DNA from: Nostocaceae cyanobacterium
GTDB taxonomy: Bacteria; Cyanobacteriota; Cyanobacteriia; Cyanobacteriales; Nostocaceae
Direction of reading: 5' to 3'
DNA length: 40,144 bases
Assembly (NCBI GenBank): GCA_030065825.1
Contig: JASJCY010000056.1
Location: 1 to 40,144, forward strand
Part shown: one piece after another, positions 6,850 through 17,399 of the stretch
Position numbering within the stretch: position 1 is the stretch's first letter
How the letters are laid out: each line of letters opens with the position of its first letter
Program-made: the position numbers and the translations under genes
Notes under the pieces: generated by a model
Database searches by the model: none
The model's input: the letters and a program-made list of their open reading frames with translations, nothing else
What the model was told of the DNA's origin: nothing

Positions 6850-7522
6850 GGAGTAGCCTCCCTTGTTTTCAGGTCTTGGTAGCAGGCAAATTTATTGCCT
6901 CTGTGAATTTACTTTTTGCCCGCTGTTTGCGGTCTTTCAAACCGGTAATAAGTCTGAAGTCCTAAATCACGCGTCTGACGCTACACTATAATTTTGGGTT
7001 GGTGAAGTTAGAAGACTTCCGACCAAAGGAGATCAAAGTTTACTCTTACACCGAAGCTACTACTCACTTTTGCTGCTTTTTATGCAGTTTTGGCTGCCCT
7101 GGAGCTATTCCCACTGATATTGCAGTACTGTTTTGCCTATGCTTGGTAAGTCAGCGCAAGACTTGGCTATCTTAGAGGAGAAACCTACAAAAGTAAGTAC
7201 ACAAATGCATTTTACTACTGCCCATGCTGTGTCAAACCTTTTGTGGCTAATCGTACTTGCTCCACTAAACTGCCCACACTAGCCAATCAGTTACCTCTAG
7301 CCATTAGATAGCCAAATTTAGTGGTAAATCGCTATAAATCGGCGTAAAACAGTTGGAGCTTTACGCTCCTTTGCTGAGTATAGTTTGCAACAATGTGTCA
7401 AGGCTTATTGCTGGGTTAGGGAAGTTAGCTTTCCCTGATTAAATCATTACCTTTACACAGTGTAGGCTGGCTATTCCGGCTGACACCGTTTCACCTCCTA
7501 TTGCTCAGATTTAACCCCTACT
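6850..7522 (-). other. 673-base gap between rpsK and rpoA; possible regulated leader
   Basis: No convincing gene is seen on either strand. The minus strand can form GCGTAAA/TTTACGC (7342-7348 with 7360-7366) or GGAGC/GCTCC (7355-7359 with 7365-7369); these share bases, so only one can form at a time. A third hairpin, AGGGAA/TTCCCT, lies at 7418-7436. A TTGACA on the minus strand at 7396-7401 is followed by TATACT at 7377-7382 with only 13 bases between, too short for a normal promoter. The gap probably holds an rpoA promoter and leader, but the start point is not clear from sequence. Confidence 0.45.
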
Positions 7523-7918
7523 CTATACTCGACGACGCTTGGGGGGACGGCAGCCATTGTGAGGAATTGGAGTAATATCCCGAATCAGGGTAATTTCCAG
7601 TCCTGCTCCTTGGAGTGCCCGGATAGCTGTTTCTCTACCCGCTCCCGGACCGCTAACCATCACCTCTATTTGGCGCATTCCTTGGTCTGTTGCTCGACGG
7701 GCAGCGCTTTCAGCGGCGGTTTGGGCAGCAAAGGGAGTTCCTTTTTTTGCCCCTTTAAACCCGCTAGAACCAGCACTTGCCCAAGAAATCACATCTCCGT
7801 TTTGATCGGTAATGGTGACAATGCTATTGTTGAAAGTAGACTGAATGTAGGCAACCCCATTAGGGACGTTACGCTTTTGCTTTTTGCTACCGCTTTTCTT
7901 TGATGGTTGTCGCGCCAT
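7523..7918 (-). CDS. rpsK: 30S ribosomal protein S11
   Basis: 131 residues. S11 lies on the platform of the small subunit and helps form the mRNA exit channel. Characteristic segments: [78 protein letters not shown] and the end [18 protein letters not shown]. It follows rpsM by 56 bases. Unlike in many bacteria, rpoA does not follow closely. Confidence 0.98.
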   Translation of the reverse strand: MARQPSKKSGSKKQKRNVPNGVAYIQSTFNNSIVTITDQNGDVISWASAGSSGFKGAKKGTPFAAQTAAESAARRATDQGMRQIEVMVSGPGAGRETAIRALQGAGLEITLIRDITPIPHNGCRPPKRRRV

Positions 7919-7974
7919 ATTTGTTTAAATGTATTAAGTTTCAACTTGCTATACCTAAGACACCATGGCAAAAA

Positions 7975-8355
7975 TTACTTACCAGGGGCTTTCTTCTTAC
8001 CAGCTACGGTCATCCGTCTTCCACGACGGGTTCTGGCGTTGGTACGGGTTCTTTGCCCTCTAACTGGCAAACCCATGCGATGACGACGTCCCCTGTAAGT
8101 GCCAATATCAACTAGGCGCTTGATATTCATCGCTTCCCAGCGTCTCAAGTCACCTTCAACTTGGTAGTTGCTTTCAATTTCGGCTCTCAGGGATGCCACA
8201 TCAGAGTCGCTCAGTTCCTTAACTCTAGTGTCTGGATTGACTCCTGTAGTCCCTAAAATCTCTTTTGATCTGGTTAAGCCAATTCCATAAATGTAAGTTA
8301 GACCAATCTCAACACGTTTATCCCGTGGCAGGTCTACTCCGGCAATACGTGCCAT
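7975..8355 (-). CDS. rpsM: 30S ribosomal protein S13
   Basis: 126 residues. S13 is a head protein that contacts the P-site tRNA and the B1 bridge. The start [20 protein letters not shown] and the central [20 protein letters not shown] are diagnostic, as is the C-terminal [20 protein letters not shown] motif. It follows rpmJ with 94 bases between. Confidence 0.98.
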   Translation of the reverse strand: MARIAGVDLPRDKRVEIGLTYIYGIGLTRSKEILGTTGVNPDTRVKELSDSDVASLRAEIESNYQVEGDLRRWEAMNIKRLVDIGTYRGRRHRMGLPVRGQRTRTNARTRRGRRMTVAGKKKAPGK

Positions 8356-8449
8356 TTCGGATTATCTCCCTAGTTTCTGTAAATAAGGTTAATTGCGGTT
8401 TTCTTGGTGCTTTCTGTTTTTTTGTTACGCCAAAATAACTGGTTCAGCG

Positions 8450-8563
8450 CTACCCTTGACGTTGTTTGTGCTTGGGATTAGAACAAATTACCATTACGCG
8501 ACCACGACGCTTGATCACGTTACATTTATCACAAATTTTCTTGACTGAGGCTCTGACTTTCAT
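8450..8563 (-). CDS. rpmJ: 50S ribosomal protein L36, zinc-binding (C+) form
   Basis: A 37-residue gene: the ATG is at 8561-8563 and the TAG at 8450-8452. It begins [20 protein letters not shown] and ends PKHKQRQG. The zinc ligands C11, C14, C27 and H32 are all present, so this is the zinc-ribbon form, in contrast with the cysteine-poor L31 in the same operon. It lies between infA and rpsM, the classical order. Confidence 0.96.
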   Translation of the reverse strand: MKVRASVKKICDKCNVIKRRGRVMVICSNPKHKQRQG

Positions 8564-8680
8564 GCCGCTTGCTCATTGACTCCAAATATAAAACTATAAC
8601 ATTTTTAGGGGCAATATTCAGTTATCATCATGTAGATGTGACTACAAAATTGAGACTATGGTATAATTTTCTACATAACT

Positions 8681-8905
8681 TTACTTTTTGCGTAAACGAT
8701 AGGTGATTCTACCTTTTGTCAAATCGTAGGGGGTCAGTTCTACTTTGACGCGATCGCCAGGTAAAATCTTGATATAGTTACGGCGAATCTTGCCAGAAAT
8801 GTGTGCTAGGACGTTAAAGCCATTGTCGAGATCAACACGAAACATAGCATTGGGCAAAGACTCTGTAACAGTGCCTTCCATTTCAATTAGGTCTTGTTTA
8901 GACAA
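8681..8905 (-). CDS. infA: Translation initiation factor IF-1
   Basis: 74 residues of a single OB fold. The start [20 protein letters not shown], then [20 protein letters not shown] and [20 protein letters not shown] are typical of IF-1. IF-1 occupies the A site during initiation. The gene is between adk and rpmJ, as in most bacteria. The 235-base gap to adk holds no supported gene. Confidence 0.97.
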
Positions 8906-9141
8906 GTTGTTTTTTCCTCAACTCAACAATTTTTCAGTTACATGGCTATTGTTTACTGCCTGCAACAGAACATAAAAAGTGATATTTATCAACAGTTTAT
9001 TAATATATCTTAATTCAAATGTTAGTCGCATTTGGGATATAAATTTAAGTGGGGGTATAGCGGAGGGCAATAACAAATGATTTTCAAACAAAGAAATTGC
9101 CGCCATCTCCCCGATTTACCTCCCACGGTCATACCTCTATT

Positions 9142-9696
9142 TTAAGAAGCGATGACTTGCTTTAACTCGGTAGTGACTTCTTCTTGGGACTGATTACCAT
9201 TCACTGTGAGCAACTTCTGCTGTTGACTGTAATAATCAATCAAAGGTGCAGTCTGTGAGCGATAAACTTCTAAGCGACGACGAATTACCTCTTCGGTGTC
9301 ATCCTTACGTCCCCTTCCCAGTAACCGTGTCACCACAACATCATCTGGTGCATCTAGGTTGATTACCCTTTCGTCATTTTGCTTTATTTCTTGCAACAAT
9401 TCTCCCAGAAAAGCTGCTTGCTTGACGGTACGGGGAAAACCATCTAGAATCCACCCAGAGTTAGTATCTGGTTGAGCAAGCCTTTCCTGCACCATTTCCT
9501 GTACCAGTTGGTCGGGAACCAATTCACCCTGATCCATATAACTTTGAGCTTTAACTCCTAAAGGAGTCTGCTGTTGCAGTGCTTGGCGTAAGATGTCACC
9601 TGTGGAAATATGAGGTATATTCAAGCTGTCAGCTATAACTTTTGCTTGAGTTCCTTTACCAGCTCCTGGGGGTCCCAAGAAGATTAATCGTGTCAC
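9142..9696 (-). CDS. adk: Adenylate kinase, short-lid type
   Basis: 184 residues. It interconverts ATP + AMP and 2 ADP. The P-loop is [10 protein letters not shown] at residues 8-17 with K14. The AMP-binding region [10 protein letters not shown] and the [13 protein letters not shown] motif are present. The lid between [10 protein letters not shown] and the [10 protein letters not shown] helix is short, so there is no zinc-type lid. The start codon is GTG, overlapping the secY stop by one base (TAGTG), which suggests translational coupling. The secY-adk order is conserved. Confidence 0.96.
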   Translation of the reverse strand: MTRLIFLGPPGAGKGTQAKVIADSLNIPHISTGDILRQALQQQTPLGVKAQSYMDQGELVPDQLVQEMVQERLAQPDTNSGWILDGFPRTVKQAAFLGELLQEIKQNDERVINLDAPDDVVVTRLLGRGRKDDTEEVIRRRLEVYRSQTAPLIDYYSQQQKLLTVNGNQSQEEVTTELKQVIAS

Positions 9697-11012
9697 TATT
9701 GTTTCACCATCCCTTCATAACGCTGCGAAATGACGTAAGTTTGGACTTGTTTTGCAGTATCAATCGCCACACCTACCAGAATTAACAACGAAGTCGCACC
9801 CAATCCTCTAAAGGTAGGCACATTCAAAGTACTTTCCACTGCGGTGGGAATAATTGCAACCAAGCCCAAAAATATCGCCCCTAAAAAAGTCAGTCGATTT
9901 ACAACTCGCTCAATATACTCACTCGTTGCTTTACCCGGACGAATCCCAGGGATACTCGAACCCATTTTTTTCAGGTTCTGGGACACATCCACCGGGTTCA
10001 TAATCAACGAAGAATAGAAGTAGCTAAAGAAAACAATTGCTACTAGGTAAAAAAGGGAATATGCCCAAGCGTTATTACCACCCGGAGTCAGGTAATTATT
10101 TACGAAGCGCGTATATTCAGGATTCTTGAGAAATTGACTAATCAAAACGGGTAAGCTGAGAATCGCAGCTGCGAAAATAATCGGCATTACACCACCTTGA
10201 TTGAGTCTCAAGGGTAAGTAACTACGTTGTTCTGCCAAAACCCGCCGACCAACTTGACGACGAGCCGATATTATGGGAATACGACGAATTCCTTCTTGCA
10301 CGAATACAATTCCCACAATAGTTAGCAAGAATAGCAGCAAAAGAATGATCACACGACCGACTATTTCCCGACCACCAGTTTCCACAAACTGAATCGTATC
10401 GCCCAAAGATTTTGGTAATGTGGCGACAATGTTGACAAAAATCAGCAAAGATGCTCCATTACCAAGCCCTCGTTCTGTAATCACTTCTGATGCCCACATT
10501 ACAAACATGGAACCTGTGACTAGAGCCAGAGCTGTTTCGGCGACAAAGTAAGGTCCATAACTGATGGCAAATCCTCTCAGCCAAAACGCTGAAATAAATA
10601 TACTTTGGAGGATTGCCCAACCCAAGGCTACATAGCGGGTAATTTGGGAAATTTTCCGCCGTCCGGCTTCCCCTTCATTTTTCTGTAAATTTTCTAAAGC
10701 TGGGATGGCAGCAGTAAGCAATTGGATGATAATTGAGGCATTAATGTAAGGTAAAATTCCTAAGGCAAAAACTCCCAATGCTGAAAGTCCGCCTCCAGAA
10801 AATATATCCAAAAAGCCTAAAATTGGATTATTGCCACCTTGCAGAGCATTGGCAAAGGCTTCGCGATTAATTCCTGGTATGGGTATACGGATGCCCAACC
10901 GAATCAATATTAAAATTCCGACTGTAACAAGCAGCCGACCTCTCAGTCCAGCTGCTTGCGCCATCTGCATAAAAGTTTCTTGCGCCGTTGGGGCTTTGTC
11001 TCGACTAATCAT
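9696..11012 (-). CDS. secY: Protein translocase subunit SecY
   Basis: 438 residues from the ATG at 11010-11012 ([20 protein letters not shown]). An upstream in-frame TTG is part of the GGAG ribosome binding site and is not a good start. SecY is the central channel of the Sec translocon in the cytoplasmic and thylakoid membranes. About ten hydrophobic helices are visible; family motifs include [40 protein letters not shown] and the cytoplasmic [20 protein letters not shown] loop. It lies between rplO and adk. Confidence 0.97.
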   Translation of the reverse strand: MISRDKAPTAQETFMQMAQAAGLRGRLLVTVGILILIRLGIRIPIPGINREAFANALQGGNNPILGFLDIFSGGGLSALGVFALGILPYINASIIIQLLTAAIPALENLQKNEGEAGRRKISQITRYVALGWAILQSIFISAFWLRGFAISYGPYFVAETALALVTGSMFVMWASEVITERGLGNGASLLIFVNIVATLPKSLGDTIQFVETGGREIVGRVIILLLLFLLTIVGIVFVQEGIRRIPIISARRQVGRRVLAEQRSYLPLRLNQGGVMPIIFAAAILSLPVLISQFLKNPEYTRFVNNYLTPGGNNAWAYSLFYLVAIVFFSYFYSSLIMNPVDVSQNLKKMGSSIPGIRPGKATSEYIERVVNRLTFLGAIFLGLVAIIPTAVESTLNVPTFRGLGATSLLILVGVAIDTAKQVQTYVISQRYEGMVKQ

Positions 11013-11086
11013 AGAGCGGCTCTCCAAAGATAGTGAAGTTGGGCGCTGGCGCTAAATAAGCTGGCGCTTAGGTGTGTTGTTCTAAT

Positions 11087-11533
11087 TCACCCTAAGACTT
11101 CACAACTCCCACCAGCCGCCTCAATTTTGCTGCGAGCTGAACCTGTAAAAGCAGCCGCTTGCACCTTGAGTGCAACATTCAATTCTCCATTACCCAATAT
11201 TTTCAGTGGTCCCTTGACATCGGAGACTAAACCTGCTTCTTCTAAAGAACCCAGATTCACTTCTGTATTAGGGGGTAGGGAAGCTAGCTTTTCTACATTT
11301 ATCGTAGTGTAAATTTTCCGGTTAACCATCGGAAAACCCTTTAATTTGGGCAAGCGGCGGTACAATGGCTGCTGACCACCTTCAAAACCAGGTCGAGTCC
11401 CGCTACCAGAACGGGCTTTTTGACCCCGCATACCCGCACCACAACTAGCTCCTTGACCAGCAGCAATGCCCCGTCCTACACGGAGACGGCGTTTTTTAGA
11501 GCCTTTTTGGGGCTTAGCATCATTGAGTCTCAT
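11087..11533 (-). CDS. rplO: 50S ribosomal protein L15
   Basis: 148 residues from the ATG at 11531-11533 ([20 protein letters not shown]). L15 is a late-assembly protein of the large subunit. The glycine- and arginine-rich N-terminal extension [20 protein letters not shown] followed by [18 protein letters not shown] is diagnostic. An in-frame TTG six bases upstream is possible but weaker. It precedes secY by 74 bases, and there is no rpmD (L30) between it and rpsE, as expected for cyanobacteria. Confidence 0.97.
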   Translation of the reverse strand: MRLNDAKPQKGSKKRRLRVGRGIAAGQGASCGAGMRGQKARSGSGTRPGFEGGQQPLYRRLPKLKGFPMVNRKIYTTINVEKLASLPPNTEVNLGSLEEAGLVSDVKGPLKILGNGELNVALKVQAAAFTGSARSKIEAAGGSCEVLG

Positions 11534-11666
11534 AACCAAAACTGTAGTTGATTATTTGTGAATTTTATTTACGTTTTTGCAAATAGGCATCAATATAAAT
11601 TATTGTCTTTTGCGTTCAAGTAAACAACAAAGGACTAATAATCCAAGGTAATGTGAGCCAATTTAC

Positions 11667-12194
11667 TTAAACGTAGAGATTTTCAATCGGCACTCCCCTA
11701 TCTTCGGCGACTTCAGAAAAAGTACGTAGACCAGAAAGAGCATTTACTGCAGCTCTGGCATTATTAAGGGGATTGTTAGAACCGAGTTGCTTTGCCAAGA
11801 TATTGCGAATTCCAGCCAATTCCAGCACAGTCCGGACTGCACCACCAGCAATTACACCAGTACCGGGAGCAGCAGGTCGCATCATCACCTTAGCACCGCC
11901 ACCAATACCATTTACCGGGTGGGGTATGGAGTTAGATTTAGTGATGGGAATATCAATCAGGTGCTTTTTGCCGTCAACTACACCCTTTTTCACCGCACCA
12001 ATCACATCAGCAGCTTTACCTACACCCACACCAACTTGACCGCGTTCGTTACCAACCACCACAATGGCACGGAAGCTGAGTTTTTTACCTCCTTTGACCA
12101 CCTTGCTCACCCGGCGAATTTGGATCACCCGCTCTTGCCAGTTAGTTTCTTCTTTCTTTGCTCGACTTGCTTTACGACGACCACCAGTTGCCAT
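11667..12194 (-). CDS. rpsE: 30S ribosomal protein S5
   Basis: 175 residues. S5 affects decoding accuracy and lies near the mRNA entry. The N-terminal double-stranded RNA-binding-like domain includes [20 protein letters not shown] and [16 protein letters not shown]; the C-terminal domain includes [20 protein letters not shown] and [21 protein letters not shown] 133-base gap with heptamer repeats and no gene separates it from rplO. Confidence 0.98.
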   Translation of the reverse strand: MATGGRRKASRAKKEETNWQERVIQIRRVSKVVKGGKKLSFRAIVVVGNERGQVGVGVGKAADVIGAVKKGVVDGKKHLIDIPITKSNSIPHPVNGIGGGAKVMMRPAAPGTGVIAGGAVRTVLELAGIRNILAKQLGSNNPLNNARAAVNALSGLRTFSEVAEDRGVPIENLYV

Positions 12195-12250
12195 ATTTAA
12201 TACCTCGTGTTAGTTGTCCTACCCTGCGGAGAGGTTCCGCTAAGGGGTCT

Positions 12251-12321
12251 ATGTCCTTTGTCATTTGTCCTTTACTAATGACCAATAACCAATGACTAAT
12301 GACCAATGACCAATGACTAAT
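12251..12321. repeat. Heptamer short tandem repeats between rplR and rpsE
   Basis: Tandem 7-base units of the kind TGACCAA, TGACTAA and ATGACCA fill the gap and run right up to the rplR stop codon. The same units recur at 13240-13318 and, inverted, at 17400-17472. Confidence 0.85.
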
Positions 12322-12684
12322 TTAGAAATCTAAACCAGCTTCCCGTGCTGCCTCAGCTAATGCTTTCACGCGACCGTGATAAAGATTGCCACCGCGATCA
12401 AAGACTACTTTCGAGATGCCTTTTTCTAATGAACGAGTCGCAATCAATTTACCAACTTCAGTGGATGCTTCACAATTAGACCCGGAAGCTAATTTAGACT
12501 TTAACTCCCCATCCAGACTTGAGGCAGCTACCAAAGTATGATGATTGGTATCATCGATAACTTGGGCATAGATATGCTCATTGGAGCGGAATACAGCTAA
12601 ACGCGGACGTTCACTAGAACCGCTTACTTTACCGCGAATGCGCCGATGGCGACGTTGTTTTGATTGTCTACGAGTAAATTTCAT
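12322..12684 (-). CDS. rplR: 50S ribosomal protein L18
   Basis: 120 residues. L18 binds 5S rRNA. Start [20 protein letters not shown]; then [20 protein letters not shown], the classical RLxVFRSNxHIYAQxID motif; and the end [28 protein letters not shown] is complete. It begins two bases after the rplF stop, so it is tightly coupled to rplF. Confidence 0.97.
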   Translation of the reverse strand: MKFTRRQSKQRRHRRIRGKVSGSSERPRLAVFRSNEHIYAQVIDDTNHHTLVAASSLDGELKSKLASGSNCEASTEVGKLIATRSLEKGISKVVFDRGGNLYHGRVKALAEAAREAGLDF

Positions 12685-12686
12685 TT

Positions 12687-13235
12687 TTACTTCTTACCAC
12701 CCTTACCAGTCTTACCAGCTTTACGTCTGACCGCTTCACCGGCATAACGAATGCCCTTACCTTTATAAGGTTCTGGTGGACGAACATCACGAATCTTGGC
12801 TGCGATGTTGCCGACGATTTCTTTGTCGTAGCCAGTGACAATGACGTTGGTATTATTTTCCACCGCAAATTGAACACCATCTGGGGGAGCAATTTGTACC
12901 TGGTGGCTATAACCGATATTTAAAACTAAATTACGCCCTTGAACCTGTGCCCGGTAGCCTACCCCTTGAATTTCCAAACGACGCTGAAAGCCAGCAGAAA
13001 CTCCTTCAACCATGTTGGCAACCAAGGTACGGCTTAAGCCATGCATTTGGCGAGATAAGCGGGAGTCATCTTTACGTTGTACCAACAATGTATCGCCTTC
13101 TTTGGAGACGGTGACATTAGGGGATAATTCCCGAGACAGTTCTCCCTTGGGACCTTTGACGGACACTTTAGTACCATCAATGGTCACTTCTACCTTTGCC
13201 GGGACTGTAATTGGGCGTTTACCAATTCGAGACAT
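12687..13235 (-). CDS. rplF: 50S ribosomal protein L6
   Basis: 182 residues from the ATG at 13233-13235 ([20 protein letters not shown]). L6 lies near the factor-binding centre. The duplicated fold is visible, with the signature [20 protein letters not shown] near the end. The reading frame stays open for 36 more codons upstream, but that part translates heptamer repeats ([12 protein letters not shown]) and has no family counterpart, so it is excluded. Confidence 0.97.
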   Translation of the reverse strand: MSRIGKRPITVPAKVEVTIDGTKVSVKGPKGELSRELSPNVTVSKEGDTLLVQRKDDSRLSRQMHGLSRTLVANMVEGVSAGFQRRLEIQGVGYRAQVQGRNLVLNIGYSHQVQIAPPDGVQFAVENNTNVIVTGYDKEIVGNIAAKIRDVRPPEPYKGKGIRYAGEAVRRKAGKTGKGGKK

Positions 13236-13239
13236 AACT

Positions 13240-13318
13240 TTTTGTCCTTTGTTATTTGTCCTTTGTCCTTTGTCATTTACTAATGACCAATGACCAATGA
13301 CTAATGACCAATGACTAC
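13240..13318. repeat. Heptamer short tandem repeats overlapping the rpsH stop codon
   Basis: Units such as TGACCAA and TGACTAA, plus TTTGTCC-type units, fill the rpsH-rplF gap. The rpsH stop codon (13315-13317) is contributed by the last unit, showing that the repeat has grown or inserted to the very edge of the coding sequence. Confidence 0.85.
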
Positions 13319-13716
13319 CAAACGTAGCAAAGTACTTCTCCACCCAAGTTTTGACGTCGTGCTTCTCGGTCTGTCATGATGCCACTAGATGTGGAAATAA
13401 TGGCAATTCCGATACCACCTAGTACCCTTGGTAAGTCTTTTTTGTTGGAGTAGACGCGCAATCCTGGTTTACTCACACGCTTAAGAGCGGTGATAATTGG
13501 CTGGCGATTTTTACCCTTGTATTTCAGGGAAATCACCAAATTGCGCTTCACTCCTTCTCCTGCTTCTTCAAAATCAGCAATAAAGCCTTCGCTACGCAGT
13601 ACTGAAGCAATACTACGGGTCATTTTAGTTGCGGGCACCTGTGTCTTTTGATGCCGCGCCAGGTTAGCATTGCGGATGCGCGTCAGCATATCTGCAATTG
13701 TGTCGTTTGCCGCCAT
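13315..13716 (-). CDS. rpsH: 30S ribosomal protein S8
   Basis: 133 residues. S8 is a primary 16S rRNA-binding protein and, in E. coli, the repressor of its own (spc) operon. Start [21 protein letters not shown]-terminal [28 protein letters not shown] is the standard end. The stop codon lies in a heptamer repeat. rpsN, which sits between rplE and rpsH in E. coli, is absent here, as expected for cyanobacteria. Confidence 0.97.
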   Translation of the reverse strand: MAANDTIADMLTRIRNANLARHQKTQVPATKMTRSIASVLRSEGFIADFEEAGEGVKRNLVISLKYKGKNRQPIITALKRVSKPGLRVYSNKKDLPRVLGGIGIAIISTSSGIMTDREARRQNLGGEVLCYVW

Positions 13717-13736
13717 CTTTCCCTCTTTAGATGAAC

Positions 13737-14282
13737 TTATTTATCCCGAAAGGGCATTCCCATTTCCTTAAGTAAGGCGCGACCCTCTTCGTCAGTTTTC
13801 GCTGTGGTAATGATGGAAATATCCAACCCACGGATTTGATCGATGCTATCGTATTCCACTTCTGGAAAAATTAACTGTTCTCTCACCCCTAGGGTGTAAT
13901 TACCGCGACCATCGAAACTTTTGGGACTAATACCGCGAAAGTCACGAATTCTCGGCAAAGAGAGGTTGATTAATCGATCCAGGAAGTCATACATCCGACC
14001 TCCTCTGAGGGTCACCATCACACCTACAGGCATACCTTCACGAATTTTAAAGCCAGCGATCGCCTTTTTGGCACGGGTGACCACAGGTTTTTGACCAGTG
14101 ATAATTGCTATTTCGCTTAAAGATGCTTCTAGAGCTTTAGCATTTTGAGATGCTTCCCCTAAACCACGGTTCACAGTTACTTTCACCAACTTAGGAACCT
14201 GATGTACGTTGGTGTACTGAAACTGTTTTTTTAAGTTGGGGACAATAGTTTCTAAGTAATGCTTTTTGAGTCGTGTAGCCAT
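13737..14282 (-). CDS. rplE: 50S ribosomal protein L5
   Basis: 181 residues. L5 binds 5S rRNA and forms the central protuberance. Recognised by [60 protein letters not shown] and the end [23 protein letters not shown]. It is 20 bases upstream of rpsH. A 180-base gap with tandem repeats lies between rplX and this gene. Confidence 0.98.
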   Translation of the reverse strand: MATRLKKHYLETIVPNLKKQFQYTNVHQVPKLVKVTVNRGLGEASQNAKALEASLSEIAIITGQKPVVTRAKKAIAGFKIREGMPVGVMVTLRGGRMYDFLDRLINLSLPRIRDFRGISPKSFDGRGNYTLGVREQLIFPEVEYDSIDQIRGLDISIITTAKTDEEGRALLKEMGMPFRDK

Positions 14283-14325
14283 AGTTTGTTTTCCTAATTA
14301 TCCCTGGGCTTGGTCAGGGAAGAAA

Positions 14326-14460
14326 GAGTTATGAGTTATGTAGACGCAAAGCGGCTTGCCGTAGGCTGTTATGAGTTATGAATTTAAAAGTTGTATGTTA
14401 TTGAGTATGCTAACTTTCAACTCCCAACTTTTAACTCCTAACTTTCAATTGCTCACTCCT
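14326..14460. repeat. Tandem repeats in the rplX-rplE gap
   Basis: GTTATGAGTTATG units flank a GC-rich insert (TAGACGCAAAGCGGCTTGCC...), followed by AACTTTCAACTCCCAACTTT-type heptamer units. No gene is seen in the 180-base gap. The GC-rich core resembles the inserts at 148-230 and 17464-17580. Confidence 0.7.
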
Positions 14461-14462
14461 CA

Positions 14463-14813
14463 TTATTTATCTAATATTTCCCCAGTTTTCTTCAGCATTC
14501 TCACTTTTTTACCTTCTTGGGTGAAGGTGTAGCAGATGCGACTAGCAACGTTTTGCTTGTTGGAATAAAGCATGACGTTGGAACTGTGGATTGGATATTC
14601 CTGGGTGACAATACGTCCGGATTCACCTTCCGCTTGGGGCTTGACGTGCTTAGTTTTAATGTTTACGCCTTGAACAAGTACTTTACTCTCTTGGGGAAGT
14701 GCTTTAATCACCTCACCAACTTTACCTTTATCTTTACCAGAAATTACTTGCACGGTGTCCCCAGTCTTGACGTGCATTTTGTAGGATTTAGGCTTATTCT
14801 TTTTGTTTGCCAT
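14463..14813 (-). CDS. rplX: 50S ribosomal protein L24
   Basis: 116 residues. L24 starts assembly of the large subunit. The KOW motif is seen in [20 protein letters not shown], with [20 protein letters not shown] after it. The ATG overlaps the rplN stop codon by one base (TAATG), indicating translational coupling. Confidence 0.97.
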   Translation of the reverse strand: MANKKNKPKSYKMHVKTGDTVQVISGKDKGKVGEVIKALPQESKVLVQGVNIKTKHVKPQAEGESGRIVTQEYPIHSSNVMLYSNKQNVASRICYTFTQEGKKVRMLKKTGEILDK

Positions 14814-15181
14814 TACAGCACCTCCGGAGCCAGAGAAACGATTTTGGTAAAGTTTTTGTCACGCAATTCCCGCGCCACTGGACCAAAAACCCGGGTTCCT
14901 CTAGGATTACCATCTTTGTTGATGATAACTGCGGCGTTATCGTCAAAACGGATACTCATACCGCTGTCACGGTTGATATTGTGGCGAGTGCGGACAATTA
15001 CCGCTTCCACAACATCTGATTTTTTTACAGCCATGTTGGGCTGGGCATCTTTGACAACGGCAATTACTCGGTCGCCGATGAAACCGTAACGACGGTTACC
15101 AGCTCCAAGAACGCGGATACACATCAGTTTGCGGGCACCGCTATTATCTGCGACATTGAGGTAAGATTGGGGTTGAATCAC
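14813..15181 (-). CDS. rplN: 50S ribosomal protein L14
   Basis: 122 residues. L14 contacts L19 and the small subunit. The family start [20 protein letters not shown] and the segment [20 protein letters not shown] are typical, as is the end [29 protein letters not shown]. The gene precedes rplX with a one-base overlap and follows rpsQ by 47 bases. Confidence 0.98.
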   Translation of the reverse strand: MIQPQSYLNVADNSGARKLMCIRVLGAGNRRYGFIGDRVIAVVKDAQPNMAVKKSDVVEAVIVRTRHNINRDSGMSIRFDDNAAVIINKDGNPRGTRVFGPVARELRDKNFTKIVSLAPEVL

Positions 15182-15228
15182 AATTGTTCTCCCTTATATA
15201 GTTGTGAGCTTTCTCACAACTGCGATGT

Positions 15229-15480
15229 TTAACTACTTTTTTTAGTGGACAGAATTTCTGTAATTTGCCAGCGCTTGGTTTTGCTCAGGGGTCTAGTTTC
15301 TTGAATGCGGACGCGATCGCCCATTTTGCATTTGTTTTCTTCATCGTGAGCTTTGTAGCGCCGGGTTTTGACCACAATTTTCCCGTACTTGGGATGAGGA
15401 GCACGGTTTTCGACGGCGACAATTACAGTCTTTTGCATTTTGTCGCTCACTACCAAACCAACTCGTTCTTTAACTGCCAT
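15229..15480 (-). CDS. rpsQ: 30S ribosomal protein S17
   Basis: 83 residues. S17 is an OB-fold primary rRNA-binding protein. It starts [20 protein letters not shown] and carries the signature [20 protein letters not shown] near the C-terminus. It is only six bases downstream of rpmC. Confidence 0.97.
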   Translation of the reverse strand: MAVKERVGLVVSDKMQKTVIVAVENRAPHPKYGKIVVKTRRYKAHDEENKCKMGDRVRIQETRPLSKTKRWQITEILSTKKSS

Positions 15481-15486
15481 AATCTC

Positions 15487-15714
15487 CTATTCTTCTGATG
15501 TTGGGGTTTGAGCGGCTGCCCGTTTGCGCTCTGATTCCACCGTCAGCAATTGGGCTAAGCGGTGTCTAGCATGTCGGAACTGGTGAGGTTTTTCCAACTG
15601 TCTGGTTGCTTTTTGCAGACGCAACTGGAATAACTGTTTTTTGGTAGCAGCAATTTCCTCTGCCAGTTTTTCGTCACTTAATTCTCTTGCTTCTGAAATC
15701 TTGGGAAGCGGCAT
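15487..15714 (-). CDS. rpmC: 50S ribosomal protein L29
   Basis: 75 residues, mostly helical, as in the family. The start [20 protein letters not shown] and the [20 protein letters not shown] stretch are diagnostic. L29 lies at the tunnel exit and is part of the docking site for trigger factor and SRP. It is three bases downstream of rplP. Confidence 0.95.
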   Translation of the reverse strand: MPLPKISEARELSDEKLAEEIAATKKQLFQLRLQKATRQLEKPHQFRHARHRLAQLLTVESERKRAAAQTPTSEE

Positions 15715-15717
15715 AAT

Positions 15718-16143
15718 CTACTCCTGCGGCTCCTGTTCAGACCGTGTAATGAACTTAGTTTTTATTGGTAATTTATGGGAAGCCAAGCGCATGGCTTCTC
15801 TGGCTGTGGCTTCGGGAACCCCAGCGATTTCAAATAAGATCCGTCCCGGCTTGACTACGGCTACCCAATACTCTGGAGAACCTTTACCGGAACCCATCCG
15901 GGTTTCTGCAGGACGCATGGTTACAGGCTTATCGGGGAAAACACGAATCCAGATTTTACCACCCCGGCGGATATAACGGGTCATTGCCCGACGGGAAGCC
16001 TCTATTTGACGGGAGGTAATCCAAGATGGTTCTTGAGCTTGGAGGGCGAAATCACCAAAGTTAAGAGTTGTACCACCTTTGGCAATTCCCTTCATTCGTC
16101 CGCGATGTTGTTTGCGGAATTTAGTTCTTCTAGGACTTAGCAT
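15718..16143 (-). CDS. rplP: 50S ribosomal protein L16
   Basis: 141 residues. L16 contacts the A-site tRNA elbow. Start [20 protein letters not shown]; the motifs [31 protein letters not shown] are complete. The gap to rpsC upstream contains TTGGTAA-type heptamer repeats. Confidence 0.98.
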   Translation of the reverse strand: MLSPRRTKFRKQHRGRMKGIAKGGTTLNFGDFALQAQEPSWITSRQIEASRRAMTRYIRRGGKIWIRVFPDKPVTMRPAETRMGSGKGSPEYWVAVVKPGRILFEIAGVPEATAREAMRLASHKLPIKTKFITRSEQEPQE

Positions 16144-16148
16144 GATTT

Positions 16149-16201
16149 GCTAATTGCTAATTGGTAATTGGTAATTGGTAATTGGTAATTGGTAATTGGT
16201 T
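16149..16201. repeat. TTGGTAA heptamer repeats in the rpsC-rplP gap
   Basis: Seven or so tandem units of AATTGGT/TTGGTAA type, almost perfect at the right end. They occupy nearly all of the 77-base gap. Confidence 0.9.
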
Positions 16202-16220
16202 TTCTACTACCTATGACCTA

Positions 16221-16973
16221 TTACCCTTCATTTGAACGGTCTTCAAATTGTTGGCGACGACGCTGTTGTTGACGACGACGGGGTTCGCGGCTGCTTGGTG
16301 CTGGGGTTGGGGCTTGTTCCTCTCCAGGAATGATTTCTCCCTTAAATACCCAAACTTTGATGCCCAGAATACCGTAGATGGTTTTTGCTGTGCAGTAAGC
16401 GTAGTCAATGTCAGCTCGTAAGGTGTGTAGAGGTACTCTACCTTCACGAGTCCATTCTGTCCGGGCAATTTCTGCACCGTTGAGACGACCGCTGACTTGA
16501 ATTTTAATTCCTTGCACCCCAGCCCGCTGGGCACGTTGGATGGCTTGTCTAACTACACGGCGAAAAGAAACCCGGCGTTCCAATTGTTGAGCGATGTATT
16601 CGCCAATTAGGAAGGCATCGGCATCAACTCGCTGAACTTCAACAACGTTGATGCGAATTTGACGGTTACCACCTAACATCTCTTGTAGCCCGGTACGTAA
16701 GGCTTCAATACCTTGTCCACCACGACCTACAACTACACCCGGTCTTGCAGTACGTATTTCCAAGTCAATTTGGTCTGCTTTACGCTCGATTCGCACTTCC
16801 GAAATCCCGGCGTTATTCTGAGCTAGTCTCCCCAGCTTTTGTTCTATATACTGACGAAGCTTATGGTCTTCTTCCAGTAATTCTGGATAGCGACTGGGGT
16901 CGGCAAACCAACGGGATTGGTGTTCTCGGGTAATACCCAAGCGAAAACCAATTGGATGAATCTTCTGTCCCAC
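16221..16973 (-). CDS. rpsC: 30S ribosomal protein S3
   Basis: 250 residues. S3 is in the head and, with S4 and S5, lines the mRNA entry. The start [20 protein letters not shown] is typical; the KH domain includes [20 protein letters not shown]; the C-terminal domain includes [20 protein letters not shown]. The last 35 residues are rich in Arg and Gln ([14 protein letters not shown]), a longer tail than in E. coli but of a kind seen in other cyanobacteria. Confidence 0.97.
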   Translation of the reverse strand: MGQKIHPIGFRLGITREHQSRWFADPSRYPELLEEDHKLRQYIEQKLGRLAQNNAGISEVRIERKADQIDLEIRTARPGVVVGRGGQGIEALRTGLQEMLGGNRQIRINVVEVQRVDADAFLIGEYIAQQLERRVSFRRVVRQAIQRAQRAGVQGIKIQVSGRLNGAEIARTEWTREGRVPLHTLRADIDYAYCTAKTIYGILGIKVWVFKGEIIPGEEQAPTPAPSSREPRRRQQQRRRQQFEDRSNEG

Positions 16974-17027
16974 TGTTGCTTCCTCTAAAATTCTTTTATC
17001 TTCGGGCTATTGTTGTGTGTTTCCTGC

Positions 17028-17378
17028 TTATTGGGCTGCTGCAACAGCCACGGTGATGTGACATGTTGGTTTGCGAATCTGGTAAGCTCGACCTTGTGCC
17101 CGGGGTCGATATCTTCTCAGTACTGGACCTTGATCGGCGTAAGCTTTAGTAATCACAAGTTCTGCCCTATCCAGTCCGGCGTTATGTTCAGCGTTAGCAG
17201 CAGCACTTCTGAGAACCTTTAAGATGGGTTCGCAGGCACGATAGGGCATAAATTCTAAAATAATCAGCGCTTCTCTATAAGAACGCCCACGAATTTGATC
17301 CAGTACGCGCCTTACTTTAAAAGGAGACATGCGTACATAACGGACAATTGCCTTTACTTCCGTAGTATCAGTTGCCAT
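17028..17378 (-). CDS. rplV: 50S ribosomal protein L22
   Basis: 116 residues from the ATG at 17376-17378 ([20 protein letters not shown]), preceded by GGAG at a spacing of seven bases; a possible start seven codons upstream is less likely. L22 lines the exit tunnel with its long hairpin. Seen: [40 protein letters not shown] and the end [11 protein letters not shown]-like ([15 protein letters not shown]). It precedes rpsC by 54 bases. Confidence 0.97.
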   Translation of the reverse strand: MATDTTEVKAIVRYVRMSPFKVRRVLDQIRGRSYREALIILEFMPYRACEPILKVLRSAAANAEHNAGLDRAELVITKAYADQGPVLRRYRPRAQGRAYQIRKPTCHITVAVAAAQ

Positions 17379-17399
17379 AGTTTTCTCCATTTTTGTCAT

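Noticed and set aside
7377-7401. Promoter for rpoA (TTGACA and TATACT)
   Set aside because: The spacer is 13 bases, too short for a sigma-70-type promoter; kept only as a note.
13236-13343. N-terminal extension of L6 (36 codons)
   Set aside because: It is translation of heptamer repeats ([12 protein letters not shown]) and overlaps rpsH; the conserved L6 start is MSRIGKRP.
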